From Rhodocyclaceae bacterium (GTDB taxonomy: Bacteria; Pseudomonadota; Gammaproteobacteria; Burkholderiales; Rhodocyclaceae), in contig JAVBXY010000021.1 of assembly GCA_030824275.1 (NCBI GenBank), positions 25,719 to 89,718 on the forward strand: a DNA stretch of 64,000 nt, in the 5' to 3' direction. Below the pieces are notes generated by a model, which saw only the letters and a program-made list of their open reading frames with translations, was not told the origin of the DNA and did no database searches. Every line of letters begins with the position of its first letter. Positions within the stretch are counted from its first letter, which is position 1. Made by a program: the position numbers and the translations under genes. Shown here piece by piece: positions 39,307 through 47,052 of the stretch.

Positions 39307-40205
39307 ACGGCAAGCCCTTGCGGCAAGCGCGCCTTTGACACTGCCGCTGCGCGCAACAGCGCTTCGGCCTGCTGTACCTCCGCCACCAGCACCGGCAGGG
39401 CGGGAATGTCGTTGTCGCGCTCGATCAGCGTCGCAACCGGACCGAGGTAGTCGAGGGCAAACGCGTAAAGATCCCACACCACTTGCGCCACCGGTGAGCC
39501 GTGGCTGTCGATCAGCAACGGGTATCCATCGGCATCGCTATCGGTGGCGAACCCGGCCAGATGAATCTGATGCACTGCTGCCAGCGGCATGGCGCGGATA
39601 ACTGACCGCGCGTCACGGTGGTGATTGACGGCGCTGACGTAGACGTTGTTCACATCCAGCAGCAGCCCGCAGCCGGTGCGGCGCACAATTTCGCTGATGA
39701 AGTCGGTTTCGCTCAGCGTTGATGCGTCAAACTCGACATAGGTCGCCGGATTTTCCAGCAGCATACGCAGACCCAGACGTTCCTGTACCCGGTCAATGTG
39801 ATTGCAGACGCGGTTCAATGATTCGGTGCAGTACGGCACCGGCAACAGGTCGTTCAAAAATGTGGTGCCGTGACTCGACCATGCCAGGTGCTCGGAGAAA
39901 GACTCCGGCTGGTAACGCGAGATGAGTGCTGCAAGCCGATCCAGATGAGCTTCATCGGGTGCAGTCTCGGCACCGATGGAAAGCCCTACGCCATGAATTG
40001 AAAGCGGGTAAAGGCTACGGATTCGCTCAAGATAGTGATGAAACGGGCCACCCGCCACCATGTAATTTTCGGCATGGATTTCGACAAATCCGATGTCCGG
40101 TGGCGCCGCCAGAATCTCGCGGAAGTGTTCTGGTTTCAGCCCGAACCCGCCCCGCGACGGAAGGCGCGGGAAGGATTCGGGGGAGGCGTTTGCTAACACC
40201 GGCAT
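39303..40205 (-). CDS. bufB: BufB-type multinuclear iron oxidase (MNIO, DUF692)
   Basis: About 300 residues, a TIM barrel of the DUF692/MNIO family. Likely iron ligands are seen in [50 protein letters not shown] and IERDN. MNIO enzymes oxidise cysteines of a precursor peptide, for example to 5-thiooxazole; in bufferin systems the substrate is BufA, encoded 18 bp upstream. An ATG at 40205 is taken as the start, with a TTG at 40220 possible. It overlaps bufC by 4 bp. Confidence 0.92.
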   Translation of the reverse strand: MPVLANASPESFPRLPSRGGFGLKPEHFREILAAPPDIGFVEIHAENYMVAGGPFHHYLERIRSLYPLSIHGVGLSIGAETAPDEAHLDRLAALISRYQPESFSEHLAWSSHGTTFLNDLLPVPYCTESLNRVCNHIDRVQERLGLRMLLENPATYVEFDASTLSETDFISEIVRRTGCGLLLDVNNVYVSAVNHHRDARSVIRAMPLAAVHQIHLAGFATDSDADGYPLLIDSHGSPVAQVVWDLYAFALDYLGPVATLIERDNDIPALPVLVAEVQQAEALLRAAAVSKARLPQGLAV

Positions 40206-40223
40206 TGTCGTTACAGCCAAATA

Positions 40224-40526
40224 TCAGGCCTTCTTTTCCTTGAACTCGGCAAGCTGTCCTTTGCCGGAAGGCGAAGTCGGCGACGCCGTCTTTTCACAGG
40301 TACCCTTCGGTACGAATGACCAGGAATTGCCCTGATAGTCCATTTTGGAAGTGCCTGCGCATGAGGTGCCCGCACCGGCCTTGCAATCATTCTTGCCTTT
40401 CATGGCAATGCCAAAACACTTTTCTTTTTCCATCGTTTTTTCCTCGGCAGCGACGGGCATTGCTGCAACAGCGATGGCAGTACCAAAGGCAAAAGCAAGG
40501 GAAGCAGCAGTGATTTGTTTGTTCAT
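40224..40526 (-). CDS. bufA: BufA1-type bufferin precursor (DUF2282), periplasmic copper-binding RiPP
   Basis: 100 residues. A Sec signal peptide ([20 protein letters not shown], with cleavage after AAMPVAA) is followed by the DUF2282 core with four conserved cysteines: [18 protein letters not shown] and GTCEK. Relatives are exported peptides whose cysteines are modified by the DUF692 enzyme and which then bind copper and protect the periplasm. The C-terminal 20 residues (Ser/Lys-rich) go beyond the usual end. AGGAG precedes the start. First gene of bufA-bufB-bufC-doxX-mcp-EAL, with an ECF-like promoter upstream. Confidence 0.9.
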   Translation of the reverse strand: MNKQITAASLAFAFGTAIAVAAMPVAAEEKTMEKEKCFGIAMKGKNDCKAGAGTSCAGTSKMDYQGNSWSFVPKGTCEKTASPTSPSGKGQLAEFKEKKA

Positions 40527-40606
40527 GAGTCTGACTCCTGATAATGGTGAATGTGGTTGGACCAACTGAATTCAGCCGCCGTGCGATATTTCGACGGCCT
40601 ATACAC

Positions 40607-40634
40607 TAGACGTCTGCGCAGATAAATCCTTACA
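40607..40634 (-). promoter_or_regulatory. Candidate ECF-sigma promoter of bufferin operon
   Basis: On the minus strand TGTAAGGATTT (40634-40624) then CGTCTA (40612-40607), with 15 bases between GTAAGG and CGTCTA. The CGTC -10 box and GTAAGG-like -35 box are typical of ECF promoters. It lies about 80 bp before the bufA start. The link to the ECF sigma gene at 32881 is inference. Confidence 0.55.
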
Positions 40635-40650
40635 CGGAATTGTTAAAATA

Positions 40651-40889
40651 ATGCACACGTTCGGGAGCAGTGGTGAAAAGTCGGCGCTGGCGACACGGCG
40701 GGAAACTGCCTCCGTCTGCGCCCGCTGCGGCGCCAGCTTCACCTGTGGCATGCAGGCAGGCCAGGAGCCCTGCTGGTGCGCGGCGCTGCCGCAGGCGCCC
40801 TGCCCCTGCCGACGGACGGCACGGGCTGCTACTGCCCGGACTGCCTCAAGGCGATGATCGCACAGGCCTCATCCGGCTCGACAGCATGA
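40651..40889 (+). pseudogene. Frameshifted cysteine-rich CWC family gene
   Basis: The first part codes for VCARCGASFTCGMQAGQEPC followed by WCAALPQ, the N-terminal half of a CWC protein. The matching second half, TGCYCPDCLKAMIAQ, is in another frame (it ends at 40889). The break falls in the C-rich run near 40795-40815. One added or two removed bases would restore the gene, so it is either a pseudogene or a sequencing error. A perfect dispersed repeat (40676-40699) lies in its 5' part. The 3' end overlaps nudB on the opposite strand. Confidence 0.6.
40676..40699 (+). repeat. Dispersed 24-bp repeat in CWC pseudogene
   Basis: Perfect at all fixed positions, in the 5' part of the frameshifted CWC gene. 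Confidence 0.9.
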
Positions 40890-41304
40890 GAATGGCATCG
40901 TGGTTACTCCAGGAAAAGCAGGCCGCTGCCGCTTCCCGCCAGGACAACCAGCGGTAGGCCAGATGCTCGCCGGGCGCAAGCATCACTGGCCCGGCCTGCG
41001 ACACACACAGACTGAAGACGTGTTCGGTGTTGTGGGTGACGCCGGGCTCATAGCGATGACGCCATTCGGGAAAGATTTCGTAGCGGTTGCTGAGCCGCCA
41101 ATCCGTAAGCTCGTCGCGACTCGCGACGATGCCGGTTTCCTCGGCCACTTCGCGGCGGGCGGTATCGATCAGAGCTTCGTCATCCTCCTGACTGCCAGTG
41201 ACCGACTGCCAGAAACCTGGATGTTTCGCCCGCTCCAACAGCAGGACGTCCAGTGCCGGCGTGTGGATCACCACCAGCACCGAGACCGGCTTCTTGTACG
41301 GCAT
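40846..41304 (-). CDS. nudB: Dihydroneopterin triphosphate diphosphatase (Nudix)
   Basis: 152 residues. The Nudix box is GSQEDDEALIDTARREVAEE followed by TG (residues about 38-60), and the start YKKPVSVLVVIHTPALDVLL and FGxPEWRHRYEPGVTHNTEH region are typical of NudB, which acts in folate synthesis on dihydroneopterin triphosphate. Last gene of aspS-RNase-barstar-nudB; its ATG overlaps the barstar stop by one base. The C-terminal region overlaps the frameshifted CWC gene on the other strand. Confidence 0.9.
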   Translation of the reverse strand: MPYKKPVSVLVVIHTPALDVLLLERAKHPGFWQSVTGSQEDDEALIDTARREVAEETGIVASRDELTDWRLSNRYEIFPEWRHRYEPGVTHNTEHVFSLCVSQAGPVMLAPGEHLAYRWLSWREAAAACFSWSNHDAILMLSSRMRPVRSSP

Positions 41305-41756
41305 CAGTCCGGCTGGGCTACCGTCGGTAGCCAGGCGATGCCATCGGCCTGCATGTCAACCAGGCACCAGAAGGGCACGTCCTGATCACGCCACTCGTCG
41401 GCGGCGTCCTGGAACACCTGCATCAGGGCAACGAAATCGCTTTCCGCCCGGCCATGGATGCCGTCGCAATGATCGAGGATGACGACGTAGCCCTCTGCCG
41501 GCAACCAGGCCATGTCGGCCAGACAATCGGCCATGGCGTCCCAGTTGTGGCCGAACCATTCGGGGAAGCGGAGCGCCTTACCGATCACGGCCAGCATCTC
41601 GTCCTTGTCGCGAACCCCCGTGAGGTCGACATGGAGCACCAGGCAACCAGCCGCGCCAGCGCCGGCAATCAGGTCATCGACCGGCCCGTGAGGCAGGTGA
41701 TGCACACCGGCCCGGGCGGCGTCGGCAAACAAGGCTTCGTAGTGGCGTGCGCTCAT
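41304..41756 (-). CDS. Barstar family RNase inhibitor
   Basis: 150 residues. The barstar core is LRFPEWFGHNWDAMADCLAD followed by MAWLPAEGYVVILDH; the acidic helix region would plug the RNase active site. It has an N-terminal extension of about 50 residues compared with classical barstar. It overlaps the RNase gene by 4 bp, which fits a cognate toxin-inhibitor pair. It should stay in the cytoplasm and protect the cell before the RNase is exported. Confidence 0.9.
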   Translation of the reverse strand: MSARHYEALFADAARAGVHHLPHGPVDDLIAGAGAAGCLVLHVDLTGVRDKDEMLAVIGKALRFPEWFGHNWDAMADCLADMAWLPAEGYVVILDHCDGIHGRAESDFVALMQVFQDAADEWRDQDVPFWCLVDMQADGIAWLPTVAQPD

Positions 41757-42097
41757 CGCTGGATGCGGCGAAAACTGTTGTAGTGGTCGTCGGTGTAGTA
41801 GTACTGCGCCGGTGGTTTGCCGCCGGTGATGATGCGTCGCGCGCCCCGATGATTCAGGCCTGGCGTCGCCACGGTGTATTCACGGTAGTAGCCACGAGCC
41901 TGTTCGGGTAATCGCCGTTCGCGATTCTGGAAAACGATGCCGTCGCGCTTGTGCGGAAAGGGGCCGCCAGCGTCGATCAGTCGCAGGGTTTCGCGAGCCT
42001 CCGACGGCAGGGTGGAAACCGCCGCGACGGGCGGCTGGTAGGCCGCCGCCGGAAATGCGAGCAGCGTCGCCGCAAGGATCAGCAGGCGACGCAACAT
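41753..42097 (-). CDS. Secreted barnase-type guanyl-specific ribonuclease
   Basis: 114 residues with a signal peptide (MLRRLLILAATLLAFPAAAY). The mature part has the microbial RNase N1/T1 fold motifs: IVFQNRERRLPEQ (general-base Glu), YYREYTVATPG, RGARRIITG (Arg) and YYTDDHYNSFRRI (catalytic His). It probably cleaves RNA after G outside the cytoplasm. Stop and barstar start overlap. It lies 2 bp after aspS on the same strand. Confidence 0.9.
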   Translation of the reverse strand: MLRRLLILAATLLAFPAAAYQPPVAAVSTLPSEARETLRLIDAGGPFPHKRDGIVFQNRERRLPEQARGYYREYTVATPGLNHRGARRIITGGKPPAQYYYTDDHYNSFRRIQR

Positions 42098-42099
42098 GT

Positions 42100-43899
42100 T
42101 CAGGCCTTGCCGACCTCAACCGTGGTTTCCACCTTCTGGCGCAGGCGGATGTGCAGCTCGCGCAGCTGCTTTTCGTCCACCAGCGAAGGTGCATCGGTGA
42201 GCAGGCACTGGGCGCGCTGGGTCTTGGGGAAGGCGATGACGTCGCGGATGGATTCGGCGCCGGTCATCATGGTGACGATGCGGTCGAGGCCGAAGGCCAG
42301 TCCGCCGTGGGGCGGTGCACCGTACTTCAGGGCGTCGAGCAGGAAACCGAACTTGAGCTGCTGTTCCCCTTCGCCGATACCGAGCGCTTCGAAGACACGG
42401 GCTTGCACGTCGGCCTTGTGGATACGCACCGAGCCACCGCCGATTTCCCAGCCATTCAAGGCCAGATCGTAGGCCTTGGCCAGGCATTCGCCCGGGCTGG
42501 TCTTCATCAGTTCGTCGTGGCCATCCTTGGGCGAGGTGAAGGGATGGTGGCAAGCGGTCCAGCGCTTGTCTTCCTCGTCGTATTCGAACATCGGGAAATC
42601 GACGACCCACAGCGGTTCCCAAGCCTTGCCGTTGAGGTAGTTCTTTTCATGACCGATCTTGATACGCAGGGCGCCAAGGGCGTCGTTCACGATCTTGGTC
42701 TTGTCGGCGCCGAAGAAGATCAGGTCGCCGGACTGGGCGCCAGTGCGCTCGATGAAGGCGGCCAGGGCGCGCTCGTGCAGGTTCTTGACGATGGGCGATT
42801 GCAGGCCTTCTTCATTCAGCTTGCTGGCGTCATTTACCTTGATGTAGGCCAGGCCCTTGGCGCCGTATATCTTGACGAACTCGGTATAGCCGTCGATCTC
42901 GCCGCGCGTGAGCGCAGCGCCGCCGGGAATGCGCAGTGCGGCAACCCGGCCGCCAGTGGTGGCGGGGCCACTGAAGACCTTGAAGGCCACATCGGTGACC
43001 ACGTCGGTAACATCCACCAGCTCCAGGGTCACACGCAGGTCTGGCTTGTCCGAACCGAAACGGCGCATGGCTTCGGCATAGGTCATGCGCGGAAAGGGAT
43101 TCGGCAGATCAACGTCGATGGCGTCCTTGAACACGTAGCGGATCAGTTGCTCGATCAGGCCGGTGATCGCGGTCTCGTCCATGAACGAGGTCTCGATATC
43201 CACCTGGGTGAATTCAGGTTGGCGGTCGGCGCGCAGGTCTTCGTCGCGGAAGCACTTGACGATCTGGTAGTAACGGTCGTAACCGGCCACCATCAGCATC
43301 TGCTTGAACAACTGCGGCGACTGCGGCAGGGCGAAGAACTGGCCGGCGTGCACGCGCGACGGCACCAGATAGTCGCGGGCACCTTCAGGTGTGGACTTGG
43401 TCAGCATCGGCGTCTCGATGTCGATGAAGCCGTTGTCGTCGAGGAAGCGGCGGAAGGCGCGCGCCGTCTTGTAGCGCAGCATCATGTTCTTCTGCATCTG
43501 CGGCCGGCGCAGGTCGATCACACGATGGGTCAGGCGCACGTTTTCGGAGAGGTTTTCCTCGTCGAGCTGAAACGGCGGCGTGACGGCCGGATTCAGCACT
43601 TCCAGCTCGTGGCAAAGAATTTCGATCTCGCCCGAAGCCAGATTGGGATTCTCAGTGCCGGCGGGACGGCGACGAACCTTGCCGGTGATCTTGAGCACGA
43701 ATTCGTTGCGCACGTCCTCGGCGGCCTTGAACATCTCGGCGCGATCCGGATCGCAGACCACCTGGGCCAGACCTTCGCGGTCACGCAGGTCAATGAAAAT
43801 GACACCACCATGATCGCGCCGACGATGGTTCCAGCCGCAAAGAGTGACGATCTGGTCGATGTGGCTGGCGTTAACCTGGCCGCAGTAATGGGTACGCAT
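42100..43899 (-). CDS. aspS: Aspartyl-tRNA synthetase
   Basis: 599 residues, a full-length bacterial class II enzyme. The N-terminal anticodon-binding OB fold (about 1-110), motif 2 ([20 protein letters not shown] near 215), the bacterial GAD insertion and motif 3 ([17 protein letters not shown] near 530) are present. As in many betaproteobacteria without AsnRS it may be non-discriminating, which cannot be read here. First gene of the unit leading to RNase, barstar and nudB; a DUF502 gene lies upstream. Confidence 0.97.
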   Translation of the reverse strand: MRTHYCGQVNASHIDQIVTLCGWNHRRRDHGGVIFIDLRDREGLAQVVCDPDRAEMFKAAEDVRNEFVLKITGKVRRRPAGTENPNLASGEIEILCHELEVLNPAVTPPFQLDEENLSENVRLTHRVIDLRRPQMQKNMMLRYKTARAFRRFLDDNGFIDIETPMLTKSTPEGARDYLVPSRVHAGQFFALPQSPQLFKQMLMVAGYDRYYQIVKCFRDEDLRADRQPEFTQVDIETSFMDETAITGLIEQLIRYVFKDAIDVDLPNPFPRMTYAEAMRRFGSDKPDLRVTLELVDVTDVVTDVAFKVFSGPATTGGRVAALRIPGGAALTRGEIDGYTEFVKIYGAKGLAYIKVNDASKLNEEGLQSPIVKNLHERALAAFIERTGAQSGDLIFFGADKTKIVNDALGALRIKIGHEKNYLNGKAWEPLWVVDFPMFEYDEEDKRWTACHHPFTSPKDGHDELMKTSPGECLAKAYDLALNGWEIGGGSVRIHKADVQARVFEALGIGEGEQQLKFGFLLDALKYGAPPHGGLAFGLDRIVTMMTGAESIRDVIAFPKTQRAQCLLTDAPSLVDEKQLRELHIRLRQKVETTVEVGKA

Positions 43900-43923
43900 G
43901 AGAGTTTCCGTGCTGAAGTTTGC

Positions 43924-44565
43924 TTACTGGTTCTGGGCGCGGCCCAGGGGGTTGCGCATGGGCGGAACGACGACGCCCATGGAAACGATGTACTTGAGGG
44001 CATCATCGACGCTCATGTCGAGCTCGATAACATCCTTGCGGGGGACAAAGAAGAAAAAGCCGTTGACCGGGCTCGGAGTGGTCGGGATGAACACGCCCAC
44101 ATGCTCCTCCGGCAGCATGTCGGCCACATCCACCGCCGGCATGCCGGTCTGGAAAGCCACGGCCCAGGCCTGAGGATGCGGATAACGGACCAGCAGCACC
44201 TTGCGGAAGGCCTCGCCGTTGCCGGAAAACAGTGTGTCACTGACCTGCTTGACGCTGTAATAGATCGATTTCACCACGGGGATGCGCGACAACACGCCCT
44301 CCCAGAAGCGGACCAGCTTCTGGCCGACGATGTTGGCCGTGATCAGTCCGGTGAGGAACACTACCAGCAGAGTCATCAAGGCGCCCAAACCGGGAATGTA
44401 GAGTCCAAGCAGCCGTTCCGGCTGGATCGATGCCGGCAACAGCAACAGCGACTGGTCCATGGCGCGGACGATCAGCGCCAGCACCCAGGCGGTGATCGCC
44501 AGAGGCACCCAGATCAGGAGCCCCGTGATGAAATATTTCTTCAAGGTCCGAGGAATCAGTTGCAA
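43924..44565 (-). CDS. DUF502 family membrane protein
   Basis: 213 residues with two membrane helices (about 10-32 and 58-80) and a soluble C-terminal part (VKSIYYSVKQVSDTLFSGNG). The start LKKYFITGLLIWVPLAITAW is the usual DUF502 beginning. Function is unknown. It overlaps fmdB-like by 10 bp and is followed by aspS after 24 bp; FmdB-DUF502-aspS is a frequent order in betaproteobacteria. Confidence 0.9.
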   Translation of the reverse strand: MQLIPRTLKKYFITGLLIWVPLAITAWVLALIVRAMDQSLLLLPASIQPERLLGLYIPGLGALMTLLVVFLTGLITANIVGQKLVRFWEGVLSRIPVVKSIYYSVKQVSDTLFSGNGEAFRKVLLVRYPHPQAWAVAFQTGMPAVDVADMLPEEHVGVFIPTTPSPVNGFFFFVPRKDVIELDMSVDDALKYIVSMGVVVPPMRNPLGRAQNQ

Positions 44566-44831
44566 GCGCAGCTACCGGTCCCGCCCTGGCAGGGCGGAGC
44601 GCTGCTGGCGGACTCGTCGGATTTGGCCACCGCCGGCTTGGCGGTCGAGCCTCCCTTGAAGTCCGTCGCATACCAGCCGCTGCCCTTGAGCTGAAAGCCC
44701 GGGGCGGTCAGTTGCTTGGCGAAATTTTCGGTCTTGCACTCGGGGCAGGTCGTCAGCAGCGGATCGCTGATCTTCTGCATGACGTCTTTCTCAAAGCCGC
44801 AATCGGTGCAGCGATAAGCGTAGATCGGCAT
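44556..44831 (-). CDS. FmdB family zinc-ribbon protein
   Basis: 91 residues. The start MPIYAYRCTDCGFEKDVMQK and CPECKTENFAKQLTAPGFQL form the CxxC...CxxC zinc ribbon of the FmdB regulatory-protein family. The C-terminal tail is Ala/Ser-rich and ends in CQGGTGSCACN with three further cysteines, a common feature of betaproteobacterial members. Role unknown; some are regulators or ribosome-associated. Confidence 0.92.
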   Translation of the reverse strand: MPIYAYRCTDCGFEKDVMQKISDPLLTTCPECKTENFAKQLTAPGFQLKGSGWYATDFKGGSTAKPAVAKSDESASSAPPCQGGTGSCACN

Positions 44832-44896
44832 GGGAAACTCCAGGAAGCGGGAAACGGGAGATTATAGCTGAGGCCAGCCCCCGTATTTTCAAGCGC

Positions 44897-45751
44897 TTAC
44901 AAGCTTGCGCCGAGATAGGCCCGCGTCAGGGGTTTGCCCCAGAAGAGGGCGATCACTCCAGCAGCCGCCAGATAGGGGCCGAAAGGAATGGGGACGTTGC
45001 GGCCACGACGCGCCACGACCATCAAGGCAATGCCAACCACCGCGCCGACAAACGAGGACAACAGGATCACCACCGGCAGCATCTGCCAACCCAACCAGGC
45101 GCCAAGGGCCGCGAGAAGCTTGAAATCGCCGTAACCCATGCCCTCCTTGCCGGTGGCCAGCTTGAACAGCCAGTACACGCCCCATAGGGAAAGGTATCCG
45201 GCCATGGCGCCGATGACTGCGCTTTTCAGGTCCGTGTATACGCCAAAGGCGTTGAGCGCCAAACCCAGCCAGAGCAGGGGCAAAGTGATGTCGTCCGGCA
45301 ACAGCTGTGTGTCGAAATCGATCCCGGTGAGCGCCACTAAAGCAGCCATGAAGGCCAGCGCCCCCAATCCGGCAGCGGTAAAGCCGAAACGCCAGGCCGC
45401 ATAGGCGAACAATAGGCCCGTAATGGCCTCGATCAGCGGATAGCGGGGGGAAATCGGGGCCTTGCAACCCGAGCAGTGCCCCCGCAATATCAACCAGGAC
45501 AGCAAAGGGATGTTCTCCAGCGCGCCGATGGCGTGTCCGCAATGCGGACAACGGGAGCGCGGACGAGCCAGGGAAAGCGGTTCGAAGGTCGGCGGTGCTT
45601 CGTTTCGCAACTCTGCGCACTGTCCCGCCCAGTCCCGTTCCATCATGATCGGCAGACGGTGGATAACCACATTGAGGAAACTGCCGACCATCAGACCCAG
45701 CAATCCGGCGACGCAGGCAAATACCGCCGGATCGGCAAGAAGCACGAGCAT
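44897..45751 (-). CDS. pilD: Prepilin leader peptidase / N-methyltransferase
   Basis: 284 residues with about seven membrane helices. The N-terminal zinc-binding loop has two CxxC pairs (RCPHCGHAIG and HCSGCKAP), and the peptidase aspartates are in TGIDFDTQLLPDD and MGYGDFKLLAALGAWLG. It cleaves and methylates type IV pilin precursors. It lies 9 bp after pilC. The usual next gene, coaE, is not present; an fmdB-like gene follows instead after about 65 bp. Confidence 0.94.
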   Translation of the reverse strand: MLVLLADPAVFACVAGLLGLMVGSFLNVVIHRLPIMMERDWAGQCAELRNEAPPTFEPLSLARPRSRCPHCGHAIGALENIPLLSWLILRGHCSGCKAPISPRYPLIEAITGLLFAYAAWRFGFTAAGLGALAFMAALVALTGIDFDTQLLPDDITLPLLWLGLALNAFGVYTDLKSAVIGAMAGYLSLWGVYWLFKLATGKEGMGYGDFKLLAALGAWLGWQMLPVVILLSSFVGAVVGIALMVVARRGRNVPIPFGPYLAAAGVIALFWGKPLTRAYLGASL

Positions 45752-45760
45752 CCGCGAAAC

Positions 45761-46996
45761 CTAGCCGACGACCGAGCCGAGCTTGAAGATCGGGAGGTAC
45801 ATGGCAACGACGAGGCCGCCAATGAGGCCGCCGAGGAAGACCATGATCAAGGGCTCCATCAGACTGGACAACGCCTCGACGGCATCATCCACTTCCGCCT
45901 CGAAAAAGTCCGCGACCTTGGACAGCATGCCGTCAAGCTGACCGGACTCCTCACCAATCGCCACCATCTGCGTCACCATCGGCGGAAAAACGTTGGAATT
46001 CTGCATGGACACCGTCAAGCTGGAGCCGGTACTGACTTCGGCCTGGATCTGCCGGGTCGCCATCGTATAAACATAGTTGCCAGCGGCCCCACCCACCGAA
46101 TCTAGGGCTTCCACCAGCGGAACACCCGCAGCAAACATGGTGGAAAGCGTCCGTGTCCAGCGTGCAATGGAAGACTTGCGGATCAGGTCACCGAATACTG
46201 GCAGCTTCAGTGCGTATTTATCCACTGCAATCTGCATCGCTCGGGATCGTTTGAAGGTCTGCGCCAGGGTATAGAAAACGGCAAAAATCCCACCGAAAAT
46301 GAGGTACCAGTTATCGACAAAATAATCCGAAATTGCGATAACGATCAGGGTCGGTGCCGGAAGTTCGCCGCCAAAACTGGCAAACACGCCCTTGAACGCC
46401 GGCACCACGAAAATCATGATCACCGCCGTAATGACAAAGGCAACGACCAGAATGGAAATCGGATAGAACAGTGCGCCCTTGATCTTGGCCTTGATGGCCT
46501 GGATTTTCTCCTTGTAGGACGCCAAGCGATCCAGCAAGGAATCCAGAATACCCGCCTGCTCGCCGGCTGCGACCAGGTTGCAGAACAATTCGTCGAAATA
46601 CAGCGGGTATTTACGAAACGCCGACGCCAGGTTCGATCCCGTCTCGACGTCAGACTTGATGTCGTACAGCAGCTTGGCCACCGCTGCGTTGCTGTGTCCC
46701 TTGCCGACGATATCGAAAGCCTGAAGCAATGGCACGCCGGACTTGGTCATGGTTGCCAGTTGGCGCGTGAAGAGGGTGATGTCCTTGTCACTGACCTTGC
46801 CGCCTGAAGCTATCTTCTGCTTCTTGAGCTTGCTGACCATGATGCCCTGACGGCGCAGGGATGCATTGGCCACGGCCTCGCTGGGCGCCTTGAACTCGCC
46901 GCGCTGGGTCCGCCCGGACTTGTCCTTGCCCTCCCAGGAAAAATTGAATTCCTTCGGGCCTTCTGTCTTTTTCTGTGCCTTGCCCGCTGTGGCCAT
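45761..46996 (-). CDS. pilC: Type IV pilus inner-membrane platform protein
   Basis: 411 residues of the GspF/PilC family: two homologous halves (TRQLATMTKSGVPLLQAFDI and TRTLSTMFAAGVPLVEALDS) and three membrane helices. It forms the platform on which pilins are assembled or removed. The pilB assembly ATPase normally encoded just upstream is missing; a corC-like gene lies there instead, 56 bp away. pilD follows. Confidence 0.95.
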   Translation of the reverse strand: MATAGKAQKKTEGPKEFNFSWEGKDKSGRTQRGEFKAPSEAVANASLRRQGIMVSKLKKQKIASGGKVSDKDITLFTRQLATMTKSGVPLLQAFDIVGKGHSNAAVAKLLYDIKSDVETGSNLASAFRKYPLYFDELFCNLVAAGEQAGILDSLLDRLASYKEKIQAIKAKIKGALFYPISILVVAFVITAVIMIFVVPAFKGVFASFGGELPAPTLIVIAISDYFVDNWYLIFGGIFAVFYTLAQTFKRSRAMQIAVDKYALKLPVFGDLIRKSSIARWTRTLSTMFAAGVPLVEALDSVGGAAGNYVYTMATRQIQAEVSTGSSLTVSMQNSNVFPPMVTQMVAIGEESGQLDGMLSKVADFFEAEVDDAVEALSSLMEPLIMVFLGGLIGGLVVAMYLPIFKLGSVVG

Positions 46997-47052
46997 CGGC
47001 TTCTCCCGCTCCTTATCCTGCGTATTCTACGCTGTGCACTATGCCGAGCGTA

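Noticed and set aside
40272..40295. GAAGTCGGCGACGCCGTCTTTT near the end of bufA
   Set aside because: Looks like pieces of the repeat in both orientations, but it does not fit the consensus over the full 24 bp.
43655..43672. Partial repeat-like sequence GGCGGGACGGCG in aspS
   Set aside because: The first half does not match, and the encoded RPAGTEN is ordinary AspRS sequence.
42055..44694. 879-codon open frame antisense to aspS and DUF502
   Set aside because: A GC-rich shadow frame; aspS on the other strand is fully recognisable.
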